From positions 10,606,245-10,670,244 of the forward strand of contig OX031066.1 of assembly GCA_943736015.1 (NCBI GenBank): DNA of 64,000 nt. The letters are read 5' to 3'. Each line of letters begins with the position of its first letter. The stretch's first letter is position 1. This document shows, piece after piece, positions 1 to 8,658 of this stretch. A program made the position numbers and the translations under genes. Below the pieces are notes generated by a model, which searched no databases, was not told the DNA's origin, and saw nothing but the letters and a program-made list of their open reading frames with translations. Origin of the DNA: Tridacna crocea (Eukaryota; Mollusca; Bivalvia; Cardiida; Cardiidae).

Positions 1-3000
1 CGTAACTCGATTTTTCATGTTTTCGCGGATACAAAACTGGCACCTACGAGACGGTAGTCAACGTAAATGGGTTTGTTGTCACATACGATATAGAGAGATT
101 GGAGAAAAAAAAATCAAAAATTCAGTTCTCTTTGTTTGACTTATGCAACAGGAAGCAGTTGCTACTGAAAAGAGTCTTCATGTCTTTTTTTAGGCACTTG
201 TCACATCATTTTCTGGTGTTCTTGCATGTGCGTAACTGGCACCTATGAAACAGTAGTCAACGTAACTGGGTTTCTTGTTGCGCTTTGTAGATATTAGAAA
301 AATTATGCTGCAATTCCTTCCTACTGAAAGAGTTTTCAGTCTTTTTTTTTAGCCACTTGTCACATTGTTTTCTGTGCTTTTCGCATGTGCATAATTGGCA
401 CATATGAGGTGGTAATCAACGTAACTGGGTTTCTTGTCATGGTTTGAAGCGATTAGAAAAAATAACATTTCAGTACCCTTTGTTTGATTTATGCAATAGG
501 AAACAATTGCTAAATAAAGAGTTTTCAGTCCCTTTTTTAGCAACTTGTCACATTAATTTGTGTGTGTGTGTTTTTTTACAGTTTTTTTTTTTACACTGTA
601 CATTGATCATTTTGGCTTATATGAATTTGATGTGGCCCGAATCAGGAAATCAAATTGAAGGGTAAAGGGGGCATCAAGGGTTTACTTTAAGGGAAGTAAC
701 TCTTGCAAGGGGCATGAAAAGACCAAAACAAGGTCTTCTGCCACCTTGTTTTCTTGATTTTTGGCCCTTTTTCAGTGAAATCTGGCATGTGTGGATGGTG
801 CAAGCCTGGCAGTTTGCCAAGGACTGCACAGCAGCCTTTAAAAAAGACTTTAAATCCACTTTTATGCCGTTTTTTGTTCACTGTTTTTCTATTTATATTA
901 TAATGGCGCCACTTTGTTTGGCTGACTGGGCCCATTTTGATTTCTCAAAGCCTCTCTGACTGGCAGGCCGGGCCCAATTTTGAATTTCTCACAGCCTCTC
1001 TGATTGGCTGTTGGCACCCATTCTGATTTCCTAAAAGCTTCTGTGATTGGATAATTTCACAGAGGGATGAGATTTGATTGAATGATTGGGAGGGGGGTAT
1101 ATGTTTATCCTTATTGACCTCTTACCATACAATGACGCCTTTTAACACCCCTAAAAGAGAAGGCTTTGGAAAATAATCTGAGAAAAGGAGACAATGCAGG
1201 TTACCAGCATTTTCTCCTTTTCTCACAATGTTTTCTACCCTATCAAAGAAAATTTTGATTATTAGTTATTCTTACATCTTATTGTATCTTTATGGCCTAT
1301 TTTCTTAATTCTTCAAAAGAAAACAATATTTTTTTTTTTTTTTATCAGAAAAAGTTTCTGCAACAGCAACCGGTTGCTTCTGAATTTTATTTTTTTATGC
1401 AGCGGTTAAACATGACATTGACTTTTGACTCGCACGGACACCAAAACTGACCCTGGTATGAAAACAGGGAAATGTTTGATTTACCTTTCTTTGATTTGTG
1501 CAACAGGTTTCAGTTGCCTCCGAAAGTGTCTTTACAATTTCATGCGCAGCACGTAACCGTCTCATATGGGTGAGATGGTCATCGCAACCGAATCAATGGC
1601 CCTAGTGAGAAAAAACAAAAAAAGAAAAATCCCTATATTTGACTTGAGAAACAGGTGTTGTCTGCTATGAAATGTCCCGTAAGTCGATTTTTTCATGTTT
1701 TCGCGGATACGTAACTGGCACCAACAAATGGTAGTCAGCGTAAATGGGTTTGTTGTCACGGTATAAAGAGATTGGAGGAAAAAAAAAATAGATATTTAGT
1801 TCCCTATATTTGACTTGGGAAACAGGTGTCGTCTGCTATGAAATGTCCCGTAAGTCGATTTTTCATGTTTTTGCTGATACGTAACTGGCACCTACGAGAC
1901 GGTAGTCAACGTAAATGGGTTTGTTGTCATGTACAATATAGAGAGATTGGAGAAAAAAAAAATAAAAAATTCAGTTCTCTTTGTTTGACTTATGAAACAG
2001 GAAGCAGTTGCTACTGAAAAGAGTCTTCATGTCTTTTTTTTAGCCACTTGTCACATCATTTTCTGGTGTTCTTGCATGTGCGTAATTGGCACGTATGAAA
2101 CAGTAGTCAACGTAACTGGGTTTCTTGTTGCGCTTTGAAGATATTAGAAAAATTATGCTGCAATTCCTTCCTACTGAAAGAGTTTTCAGTCTTTTTTTCA
2201 GCCACTTGTCACATTGTTTTCTGTGCTTTTCGCATGTGCATAATTGGCACGTATGAGGTGGTAATCAACGTAACTGGGTTTCTTGTCATGGTTTGAAGCG
2301 ATTAGAAAAAATAACATTTCAGTTCCCTTTGTTTGATTTATGCAAAAGGAAACAATTGCTATATAAAGAGTTTTCAGTCCCTTTTTTAGCAAGTTGTCAC
2401 ATTAATTTGTTTGTGTGTGTTTTTTTTACAGTTTTTTTTTACACTGTACATTGATCATTTTGGCTTATATGAATTTGATGTGGCCCGAATCAGGAAATCC
2501 AATTGAAGGGTAAAGGGGGCATCACGGGTTTACTTTAAGGGAAGTAACTCTTGCAAGGGGCTTGAAAGGACGAAAACAAGGTCTTCTGCCACCTTGTTTT
2601 CTTGAATTTTGGCCCTTTTTCAGTGAAATCTGGCATGTGTGGATGGTGCAAGCCTGGCAGTTTGCCAAGGACTGCACAGCAGCCTTTAAAAAAGTCTTTA
2701 AATCCACTTTTATGCCGTTTTTTGTTCACTGTTTTTCTATTGATATATTAGGGCGCCATTTTGTTTGGCTAACTGGGCCCATTTTCATTTCTCAAAGCCT
2801 CTCTGACTGGCAGGCCGGGCCCAATTTTTTATTTCTCACAGCCTCTCTGATTGGCTGTTGGCACCCATTCTGATTTCCTAAAAGCTTCTGTGATTGGATA
2901 ATTTCACAGAGGGATGAGATTTGATTGGATGATTGGGAGGGGGGGTATATGTTTATCCTTATTGACCTCTTACCATAAAATGACGCCTTTTAACACCCCT

Positions 3001-3503
3001 AAAAGAGAAGGCTTTGGAAAATAATCTGAGAAAAGGAGACAATGCAGGTTACCAGCATTTTCTCCTTTTCTCACAATGTTTTCTACCCTATCAAAGAAAA
3101 TTTTGATTATTAGTGAATCTTACATCTTATTGTATCTTTATGGCCTATTTTTTTAATTCTTCAAACAAAAACAATATTCTTTTTTTTCATCAGAAAAAGT
3201 TTCTGCAACAGCAACCGGTTGCTTCTGAATTTTTTTGTGCAGCGGTTAAACATGACATTGACTTTTGACTCGCACGGTCACCAAAACTGACCCTGGTATG
3301 AACACAGGGAAATTTTTGATTTACCTTTCTTTGATTTGTGCAACAGGTTTCAGTTGCCTCCAAAAGTGTCTTTACAATTTCATGCGCAGCACGTAACCGT
3401 CTCATATGGGTGAGATGGTCATCGCAACCGAATCAATGGCCCTAGTGAGAAAAAACGAAAAAAGAAAAATCCCTATATTTGACTTGAGAAACAGGTGTTG
3501 TCT

Positions 3504-3845
3504 GCTATGGAATGTCCCTTAAGTCGATTTTTTCATGTTTTTGTGGATACGTAACTGGCACCTACAAACGGTAGTCAGCGTAAATGGGTTTGTTGTCACG
3601 GTATAAAGAGATTGGAGGAAAAAAAATAGAAATTTAGTTCCCTATATTTGACTTGCGAAACAGGTATGTCTGCTATGAAATGTCCCGTAAGTCGATTTTT
3701 TCATGTTTTCGCAGATACGTAACTTGCACCTACAAACGGTAGTCAGCGTAAATGGGTTTGTTGTCATGGTATAAAGAGATTGGAGGAAAAAAAAAATAGA
3801 AATTTAGTTCCCTATATTTGACTTGGGAAACAGGTGTTGTCTGCT
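3504..3845 (+). repeat. Duplicated internal subunit in monomer 3
   Basis: The subunit beginning near AATGTCCCGTAAGTCGA occurs twice in a row here (about 3510-3675 and 3676-3843) before the next, distinguishable subunit starts. Most monomers have one copy. This makes the monomer about 2,007 bp once the transposon is subtracted. It is direct evidence of unequal exchange at the ~165-bp level. Confidence 0.85.
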
Positions 3846-4473
3846 ATGAAATGTCCCGTAAGTCGATTTTTCATGTTTTCGCGGATACGTAACTGGCACC
3901 TACGAGACGGTAGTCAATGTAAATGGGTTTGTTGTCATATACGATATAGAGAGATTGGAGAAAAAAAAAATAAAAAATTCAGTTCTCTTTGTTTGACTGA
4001 TGCAACAGGAAGCAGTTGCTTCTGAAAAGAGTCTTCATGTCTTTTTTTAGGCACTTGTCACATCATTTTCTGGTGTTCTTGCATGTGCGTAACTGGCACC
4101 TATGAAACAGTAGTCAACGTAACTGGGTTTCTTGTTGCGCTTTGAAGATATTAGAAAAATTATGCTGCAATTCCTTCCTACTGAAAGAGTTTTCAGTCTT
4201 TTTTTTAGCCACTTGTCACATTGTTTTCTGTGCTTTTCGCATGTGCATAATTGGCACTTATGAGGTGGTAATCAACGTAACTGGGTTTCTTGTCATGGTT
4301 TGAAGCGATTAGAAAAAAATAACATTTCAGTTCCCTTTGTTTGATTTATGCAATAGGAAACAATTGCTAAATAAAGAGTTTTCAGTCCCTTTTTTAGCAA
4401 CTTGTCACATTAATTTGTGTGTGTGTGTTTTTTTACAGTTTTTTTTTACACTGTACATTGATCATTTTGGCTT

Positions 4474-4477
4474 ATAT
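4474..4477. repeat. Target-site duplication ATAT, left
   Basis: Uninterrupted monomers read GGCTTATATGAATTTG at this point. Here the sequence reads GGCTTATAT followed by the element end, and the right side resumes ATATGAATTTG. One ATAT is therefore duplicated. Because the element ends are palindromic with the flank, a TA duplication with a one-base-longer terminal repeat explains the data equally well. Confidence 0.85.
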
Positions 4478-4506
4478 CGAGGGGTTAGTGCAAGAACGTG
4501 CTATCT
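4478..4506 (+). repeat. Left terminal inverted repeat
   Basis: Begins CGAGGGGTTAGTGCAAGAAC and pairs with 8630-8658 read on the other strand, 27 of 29 positions matching. The internal GCAAGAA and CTATCT words recur in the subterminal palindromes. Confidence 0.9.
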
Positions 4507-4797
4507 TCACATTTTGAGATTTTTCAGGAGAAGCGTTTTTCTGCCTCAATTCTAAAATAAAACATACACATGATCCAAACTTGGACAGTTTATTTATGTT
4601 AGTTTACTTGATAATGCTAAATATACTCCACAGTCAAATAAACATTAGTACGGCTTGAAATTGATAAAACTTATATAGCCATTAAAAATTGCCAAATTGA
4701 GCACAAAGTCTGTTATGCCAAAACAGTCTATCATGAAATAGCTGGTTTCAACACTCATAATTTTGATGTTTGGTTGATATTAATTTGTGCAAGAATG

Positions 4798-4950
4798 GGC
4801 TATAACTAGATAGCCAGCAGGAACCTAATGAAAAATTTGTGCCAAAACATGCTATCTTTTGATAGCACTTTTTGGCAGCAACAAATGTGGTTAAAGCTGG
4901 AATAATTCTGAATGCCAGAACAATCCATCGAAAGATGGCTGGTTATGGCA
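4798..4950. repeat. Left subterminal palindrome cluster
   Basis: Three palindromes stand in a row. GGCTAT/ATAGCC lies at 4798-4815. A 38-nt hairpin at 4840-4877 opens TGCCAAAACATGCTATC and closes GATAGCACTTTTTGGCA. A related one at 4913-4950 has CCATC-GAAA-GATGG at its centre and outer TGCCA/TGGCA. The second is nearly the same as the right-end palindrome at 8372-8409, so these are shared end signals and not chance hairpins. A likely role is transposase binding, by analogy with other DNA transposons. Confidence 0.75.
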
Positions 4951-4982
4951 GAAGCAATTTTTGTTGTAAGTTTATAAAAACT

Positions 4983-5213
4983 ACTCACCATTAAAGGCTA
5001 ATCCTTTCATAGCTCTTTCTTGCACAAAAATCATGTGTGTAAAAACATTTTGGAAAAAGGAGAAACTGCTTGCAATGGACAGTTTCTCCTTTTCTCAACA
5101 AGTATTCTATTATCCCAGTAAACTCTCTTTCATTTTTATCATGTTTAAAACTATTATCTTCAAACTGGTTTGAATAAGAGAGAGTCCACTTTGTCATCTG
5201 CTAATGTGTTACA
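4983..5213 (-). mobile_element. Diverged MITE-like element with central hairpin
   Basis: The centre at 5055-5093 has perfect 14-bp arms (AAAAGGAGAAACTG and its complement). The right edge, CTAATGTGTTACAA, resembles the end of the better preserved element at 6635-6863. The left edge is only weakly recognisable. Orientation is opposite to the 6635 copy and the same as the satellite's copy. Boundaries are approximate. Confidence 0.45.
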
Positions 5214-5308
5214 ATAACTGTCATTGTGATTTGGATAATTGTATTACACTTAACTTGTATTGTTCTATATTACTGTTGGTTCTGTTCTAATTTTAAAACA
5301 TTTTTACT

Positions 5309-5650
5309 TTATTTATTCTTCTGACTCATCACCAGAATCTTCCAGCGCATCTTGCTCTGGCAAACAGTCTTTGGTGTTGTTAACTTGAAGGCAGGCTTTT
5401 TTAAAAAAAACTTGTGATACTCAGGAGGAATATCGCCACTTTTGCAAAGATTCAGAAGGTCTTTTTTCTTTGCTGATAGAATTGGCTGATTTTTCTGGTA
5501 TTTGAATGACACATTGTCATCAGGGGTGTGTTGTTTCTTTGATACGGCTATTTTAACTTTTTGGAACTCGGCATACATTGCATACTTAAAATAGCATGCA
5601 TCAAGCTCTGACTTCAAGTATTGCACCCATTTCATTTGATTTAAAAACAT
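5309..5650 (-). pseudogene. Coding-like fragment, possible transposase C-terminal exon (113 aa)
   Basis: A 113-residue open frame on the minus strand, the longest in the 4.18-kb element that does not simply run through a hairpin. It is lysine-rich, with the segment LSAKKKDLLNLCKSGDIPPE followed by YHKFF. This has the look of a conserved helical C-terminal module and not random sequence. The upstream DNA on that strand carries an acceptor-like stretch (ATTATCTTCAG) just before the first ATG, so it may be one exon of a split gene together with the 5761-5922 fragment. I do not recognise the family with certainty. I recall similar K..DLL.LC..G.IP.EYH.F wording in uncharacterised invertebrate proteins near transposons, but that is memory only. 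No catalytic residues can be assigned. Confidence 0.4.
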
Positions 5651-5760
5651 CTTTTTGAGGAAGAGAAATCTGAAGATAATACGACCCTTCTTTTTGTCAT
5701 TACATGTATGTGAAACACAGGTATTTGTGATTTGTCCAGAAATACCATTTTTATTGACTT

Positions 5761-5922
5761 CTAGTGTTGTCTCATTGATGGGTTACACTGTTCAATATAA
5801 GTAGAATTTTTACTCTTGTCCCTTCTACTGTCATCGTTTTCAGATTTTTCATTCAAGTTATCCTTTAAAATTAAAACCCTAACTTCTTCCTCCAACCATT
5901 TGCTTTGGAAATCACTTTCCAT
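5761..5922 (-). pseudogene. Small acidic coding-like fragment (53 aa)
   Basis: A 53-codon frame on the minus strand starting MESDFQSKWLEEEVRVLILK and ending at TAG. It is rich in Glu, Asp, Ser and Lys. A pyrimidine-rich tract ending in CTGTAG directly precedes the ATG and looks like a splice acceptor. It lies about 110 bp upstream, in coding direction, of the 113-aa fragment at 5309-5650, and a GT dinucleotide in a donor-like AATGGTAT context follows. The two could be exons of one decayed gene carried by the transposon. Function unknown. Confidence 0.3.
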
Positions 5923-6095
5923 CTACAGATTTAAAAAGAATAACAGAAGGTGCATTTTAAGAGCTTCTATTTGTCAATACCACACAATCTGAATTACATG
6001 TACGGAATATTATGATTACAATTTGTCTTAAATGTAGTTGAATAACAGTTTATTGGTACTGAAAATGAGAAGAAAGAAGGAAAGCTTCAAACACT

Positions 6096-6243
6096 TTAAA
6101 CCTTTATCTGATAAAGGCAACTATTGGCAGGTATGCAATGGACCTCATATGAAAACATTGTGGAAAAAAAGAAAATTCTCATTAGGAGCAATTTCTCCTT
6201 TTTCCACTTTTGCTGTCCACCAGATATGTCATTTTCTTTCTTT
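6096..6243 (-). mobile_element. Partial MITE-like element with hairpin
   Basis: Starts near TTTAAACCTTTATC, similar to the TTAACCCATTATC end of the 6635-6863 element. It contains a hairpin at 6160-6207 with GTGGAAAAA/TTTTTCCAC at its base. The other end is not recognisable and seems cut off by the element beginning at 6244. Confidence 0.4.
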
Positions 6244-6610
6244 AGGTAAGACCTGTGTAATACACTTCCGGTGAAAATTCTAATTGGTTGATAACTAAGG
6301 ATTGATAAGGATTTATGCAGAAATAATATTTTTGCACATTTCTAACCGATCAGAAATTCCGTTTATGTCTATCTTGAAATTATTTTTTGATACTTTTGTT
6401 TGTTTTCTGAAAAGGGAGGTAATTATTATCTCTTTTTGAATTGAGAATATAGTGGTTTTAAATTTATAAATGATTATTCAAAGAAGGAAAAAATGAAAAG
6501 GTTAAAGTGTTATATATTATATTATAAATTATATACTCATTTTTAATTATAGCTGAGTTTAAAGGATATTTTAGTAGAAAAACCTGTTTTCCATTACTCA
6601 GGTCTTACCT
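6244..6610. mobile_element. Candidate 367-bp inverted-repeat element
   Basis: AGGTAAGACCTGTGTAAT at 6244 pairs with ATTACTCAGGTCTTACCT ending at 6610, 17 of 18 positions complementary. The interior is AT-rich and noncoding, with a GGGAGGTAATT motif near 6414. I see no clear target duplication, so the ends are defined only by the inverted repeat. Confidence 0.5.
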
Positions 6611-6634
6611 TGAGAACTTTTGAATTTGAGCAGC

Positions 6635-6863
6635 TTAACCCATTACCACACGAGAAAATTTTGGACTGGTCCAAATTAAAAGCATTTGCAGACGACAAAA
6701 TAAAGGCGACTGAAAAATAGAATTTTTTTCTGGGAAGGGTAGAAAACACCGTTGGAAAAGGAGAAAATGCTGGTTACCAGCATTTTCTCCTTTTCCAAAA
6801 GTGTTTTCAAAAGGTTTCTTTCTAAGGGGCGTCAAAAGTAGGGATTGAGTGATAATGGGTTAA
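6635..6863 (+). mobile_element. TTAA-flanked MITE (piggyBac-like) with perfect central palindrome
   Basis: TTAA at 6635-6638 is followed by CCCATTACCAC. The other end reads GTGATAATGGG followed by TTAA at 6860-6863. The 221-bp body thus has short inverted termini beginning CCC and TTAA flanks, as piggyBac-type elements do. The centre is a perfect palindrome, 6752-6798, with 23-nt arms around one base. GAAAACAC/GTGTTTTC pairs extend it to 6742-6808. There is no coding capacity. It is the best preserved of a small family in this window (about 4983, 6096, 7295 and 7675) and is related to the hairpin part of every satellite monomer. Confidence 0.7.
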
Positions 6864-7294
6864 GATATTGTATCAGGAAAAACATATGTATAATAGAAGA
6901 ACACTGTTAGCAAAAATACGAATCCAAGTTTCATCACAAAACTACATAACCAAGACCCTTTTGATGCGCCAGTTCCACTTTACTCTCAATACAATTGTAT
7001 AACGGGAAAAAAATAATTCTCTGTAAAATGCAATTTCTTTCTCCAGAATATTTCAACTAGATCTACATTAGAAAATTATATTTAAATTTCCTTCAAGCAT
7101 TCAGATGCTTTATATATTTGTTATGATAAAAAGTTCTAAACAAAAATGTCTTCATGTATAGCCTATGTAATTTATCCATAAAGCATCAAATGGACGAAAA
7201 CAACTTTTCCAGTAAATGAAAAATACAAGAAAGTACAATTTAGAATTATTGAAAAAAAAAAAACCCTGAAGTATTTCATTTCAAGGCTGGTTCA
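6864..7294. other. AT-rich spacer, nothing recognised
   Basis: This is AT-rich noncoding sequence inside the 4.18-kb element. I found no long open frame, RNA gene or clear repeat in it. Confidence 0.6.
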
Positions 7295-7497
7295 ATTTTA
7301 CCTGACGACAAAATTTTAGGCTGATTTAAATTAAAAGCTTAATTTATGCAGATGCAAATCATGGGCAATTCTATTGAGAAAATTAATTTTGTTCCTCTTA
7401 GAGTGGGAAACATTGTGGGAAAATAAGAAAATGCTGGTAAGTAGCCATTTTCCCATTTTCTTTCTATTTTCCTAAAGGCCATTTCTATCAGGGTTGC
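7295..7497 (+). mobile_element. Decayed copy of the TTAA-type MITE
   Basis: AAATTTTAGGCTGATTTAAA and the following ATTAAAAGC match the left part of the 6635 element (AAATTTTGGACTGGTCCAAA, ATTAAAAGC). The middle still holds GAAAATGCTGGTAAG opposite a degenerate CCATTTTCCCATTTTC arm. The termini are eroded (ATTTTACC and TATCAGGGTTG), so the coordinates are approximate. Confidence 0.5.
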
Positions 7498-7562
7498 TAT
7501 AAATCGAAACTTCGTAGTAAAGCTTTAGGTAGAATATCTCAACATAGCAGGCAATAGAGAAC

Positions 7563-7599
7563 CAAGATCAGACTGCATGCTTCATGTGGTCTGATCTTG
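7563..7599. repeat. Perfect 11-bp inverted repeat with 15-nt loop
   Basis: CAAGATCAGAC at 7563-7573 pairs with GTCTGATCTTG at 7589-7599. It is unrelated to the GGAGAAAATGC hairpin family. The surrounding words (AGACTGCATG, GGTCTGATC) faintly resemble dispersed repeats I recall from bivalve genomes, but I cannot confirm that here. Confidence 0.5.
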
Positions 7600-7674
7600 A
7601 TCTATACTATCAGCTTAAAATCTAAAATTGTGCCCTAGGATTCATATCATAATGAAATTACTTTGTGAAACTCG

Positions 7675-7887
7675 TTTACACTTTACCAAACATCACCACT
7701 TTTTACAGGTCAAAATGGAAAACATTTGCAAACGAAAGCATAAAGGTCTAAAATCTGAAATTTGTCCCTGAAAATAGTGTGGGGAGAGGGGAAATTGCCA
7801 GTTAAAGCTATTTTCTCCTTTTCCCACATTGTTTTCAAAAGCTCAAGCAGGGTCTTGAAAAGCAGGGATTGTGTGGTAAAGAGTTAA
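7675..7887 (+). mobile_element. Diverged copy of the TTAA-type MITE
   Basis: The left end TTTACACTTTACCA and right end TGGTAAAGAGTTAA are inverted copies of each other. The interior matches the 6635 element in order: CATTTGCA, AAAGG, a hairpin at 7779-7827 (GTGGGG...TTCCCAC), TGTTTTCAAAAG, then GGGATTGTGTGGTAA. One flank is TTAA, the other a mutated TTTA. Confidence 0.6.
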
Positions 7888-8233
7888 TGGTAGTATTACT
7901 TTTTAGGGGAAAGAGAAAATGTACACAACTTATTGTTGTTCAGTGAGGTAGATGTCTTGATAAAACAGACTTATTCCATTGAAATGAAATACAAATTAGT
8001 GGAAGAAAACTTAACCATTCCTCTTGCAGGGAAATTTCATAGCTCGTTATAAACACATAATTAGGCTAATGTCATGCTGATTTTGTCCGTGCAAAACCAG
8101 GCTTTGTTTCAATAGCCCATTATTGATACTGTAATCACACATTAAGATACCGTGGGGGCGTCTGCAAAATGCAGCTATGTTGACATAACCTCATCTTGTA
8201 GAAAGCAAGTATTCCATTGTATCAAATTGAAAG
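7888..8233. other. Noncoding spacer in the transposon
   Basis: No gene, hairpin family member or long frame is visible. This is AT-rich sequence leading into the right subterminal palindrome cluster. Confidence 0.6.
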
Positions 8234-8409
8234 AGGCTATCTTTACATAGCCTATTTTAGCACACTTTTTTTTCCCTTCAAATTTCTGATTTAGATTGTG
8301 CAAGAAACAGCTATTTCACGTTAGCTGCTTCTTGCATTATAAAGATCCCAAAGATGTTGGTATTTTGTTCCTGCCATAACATGCTATCTTTTGATAGAAT
8401 GTTTTGGCA
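8234..8409. repeat. Right subterminal palindrome cluster
   Basis: AGGCTAT/ATAGCCT lies at 8234-8253. A hairpin with GCAAGAAACAGCTA and its one-mismatch complement lies at 8300-8335. A 38-nt palindrome, TGCCATAACATGCTATC... to ...GATAGAATGTTTTGGCA, lies at 8372-8409. The last is the counterpart of 4840-4877 at the left end. GCAAGAA and GCTATC are also words of the terminal repeat itself, so terminal and subterminal repeats appear to share a binding motif. Confidence 0.75.
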
Positions 8410-8629
8410 TGATTTCAACCTGTATGACCTGAAAAATATAGCAGTTATCTTTAGATAGCTCATTCTTGCTGAAATGTCCAGTTGCTTTATACTCAACTTC
8501 AAAGATAGCTGGTTGGGTTTCTGTGGTATATCTTGGAAAAGAAGCTACATATTGATACGGGGATAAGGAGGAAATGTGAGAAATGGAAAGCTGCATCATA
8601 TTTTGTAAAAAAAAAAAGGCAATTTTAGT

Positions 8630-8658
8630 AGATACCATGTTCTTGCACTAACCCCTCG
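8630..8658 (-). repeat. Right terminal inverted repeat
   Basis: Reverse complement of the left terminus, ending CTAACCCCTCG at 8658, and followed directly by the second ATAT and the resumed satellite monomer. Confidence 0.9.

Larger units (their letters stand above)
1..4477 (+). repeat. 1.84-kb macrosatellite array, block 1 (older subfamily)
   Basis: The block starts inside one monomer (in the ~165-bp subunit zone) and runs through two full periods, with landmarks at 714 and 2562, into a third monomer that is split by the DNA transposon at 4478. Sequence resumes in exact phase after 8658. Copies here carry older-subfamily markers such as GCAAGCCTGGCAG, CATGACATTG and CCCGAATCAGG. They differ from each other at scattered sites and in homopolymer lengths. 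No gene is visible: the short open frames are interrupted or shifted between copies. Confidence 0.97.
4478..8658. mobile_element. 4.18-kb DNA-transposon-like element with TIRs and subterminal palindromes
   Basis: A non-satellite segment interrupts one monomer cleanly. Its ends are inverted repeats: CGAGGGGTTAGTGCAAGAAC at 4478 and the reverse complement of the same 20 bases ending at 8658. The match extends to about 29 bp with two mismatches. ATAT is duplicated at the flanks. Within roughly 450 bp of each end lie several short palindromes sharing GCTATC/GATAGC cores, like clustered transposase-binding sites. No intact transposase is visible, only two short minus-strand coding-like fragments near 5309-5922. 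Several smaller inverted-repeat elements sit inside. The element is probably a decayed or non-autonomous cut-and-paste transposon. I cannot assign a superfamily: the TSD of 4 bp (or TA) and CGAGGGG termini do not match one I can name with confidence. Confidence 0.85.

Noticed and set aside
714-959. Rightward open frame of 60-103 codons in the landmark region of nearly every monomer (ending ...LIGCWHPF in many copies)
   Set aside because: It mostly begins at TTG, overlaps equally open minus-strand frames, and the N-terminal half is read in a different frame in the younger subfamily. Its recurrence is explained by the repeat itself. It shows no recognisable domain.
2198-2392. Minus-strand 64-codon frames (ending STENNVTSG or APCKSYFP) repeated across the array
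   Set aside because: They are conserved only because the DNA is. They have no ribosome context, no domain and no third-position pattern of change that I can see, and they are broken in several copies.
3190-3405. Minus-strand 67-88-codon frames with several Cys residues (ETCCTNQRKVNQ...)
   Set aside because: They suggested a small Cys-rich peptide, but the Cys spacing changes with single-base variants between copies, there is no signal peptide, and the frame length varies with the T-run.
4991-5197. Minus-strand 68-codon frame in the transposon
   Set aside because: It runs straight through the MITE hairpin at 5055-5093, so it is a by-product of that structure.
6038-6274. Rightward 78-codon frame in the transposon
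   Set aside because: It crosses the hairpin at 6160-6207 and the terminus of the 6244 element; there is no recognisable domain.
4478-8658. Helitron or LTR element
   Set aside because: It has inverted (not direct) termini and a 4-bp or TA duplication, with no CTRR end, no long terminal direct repeats and no gag-pol.
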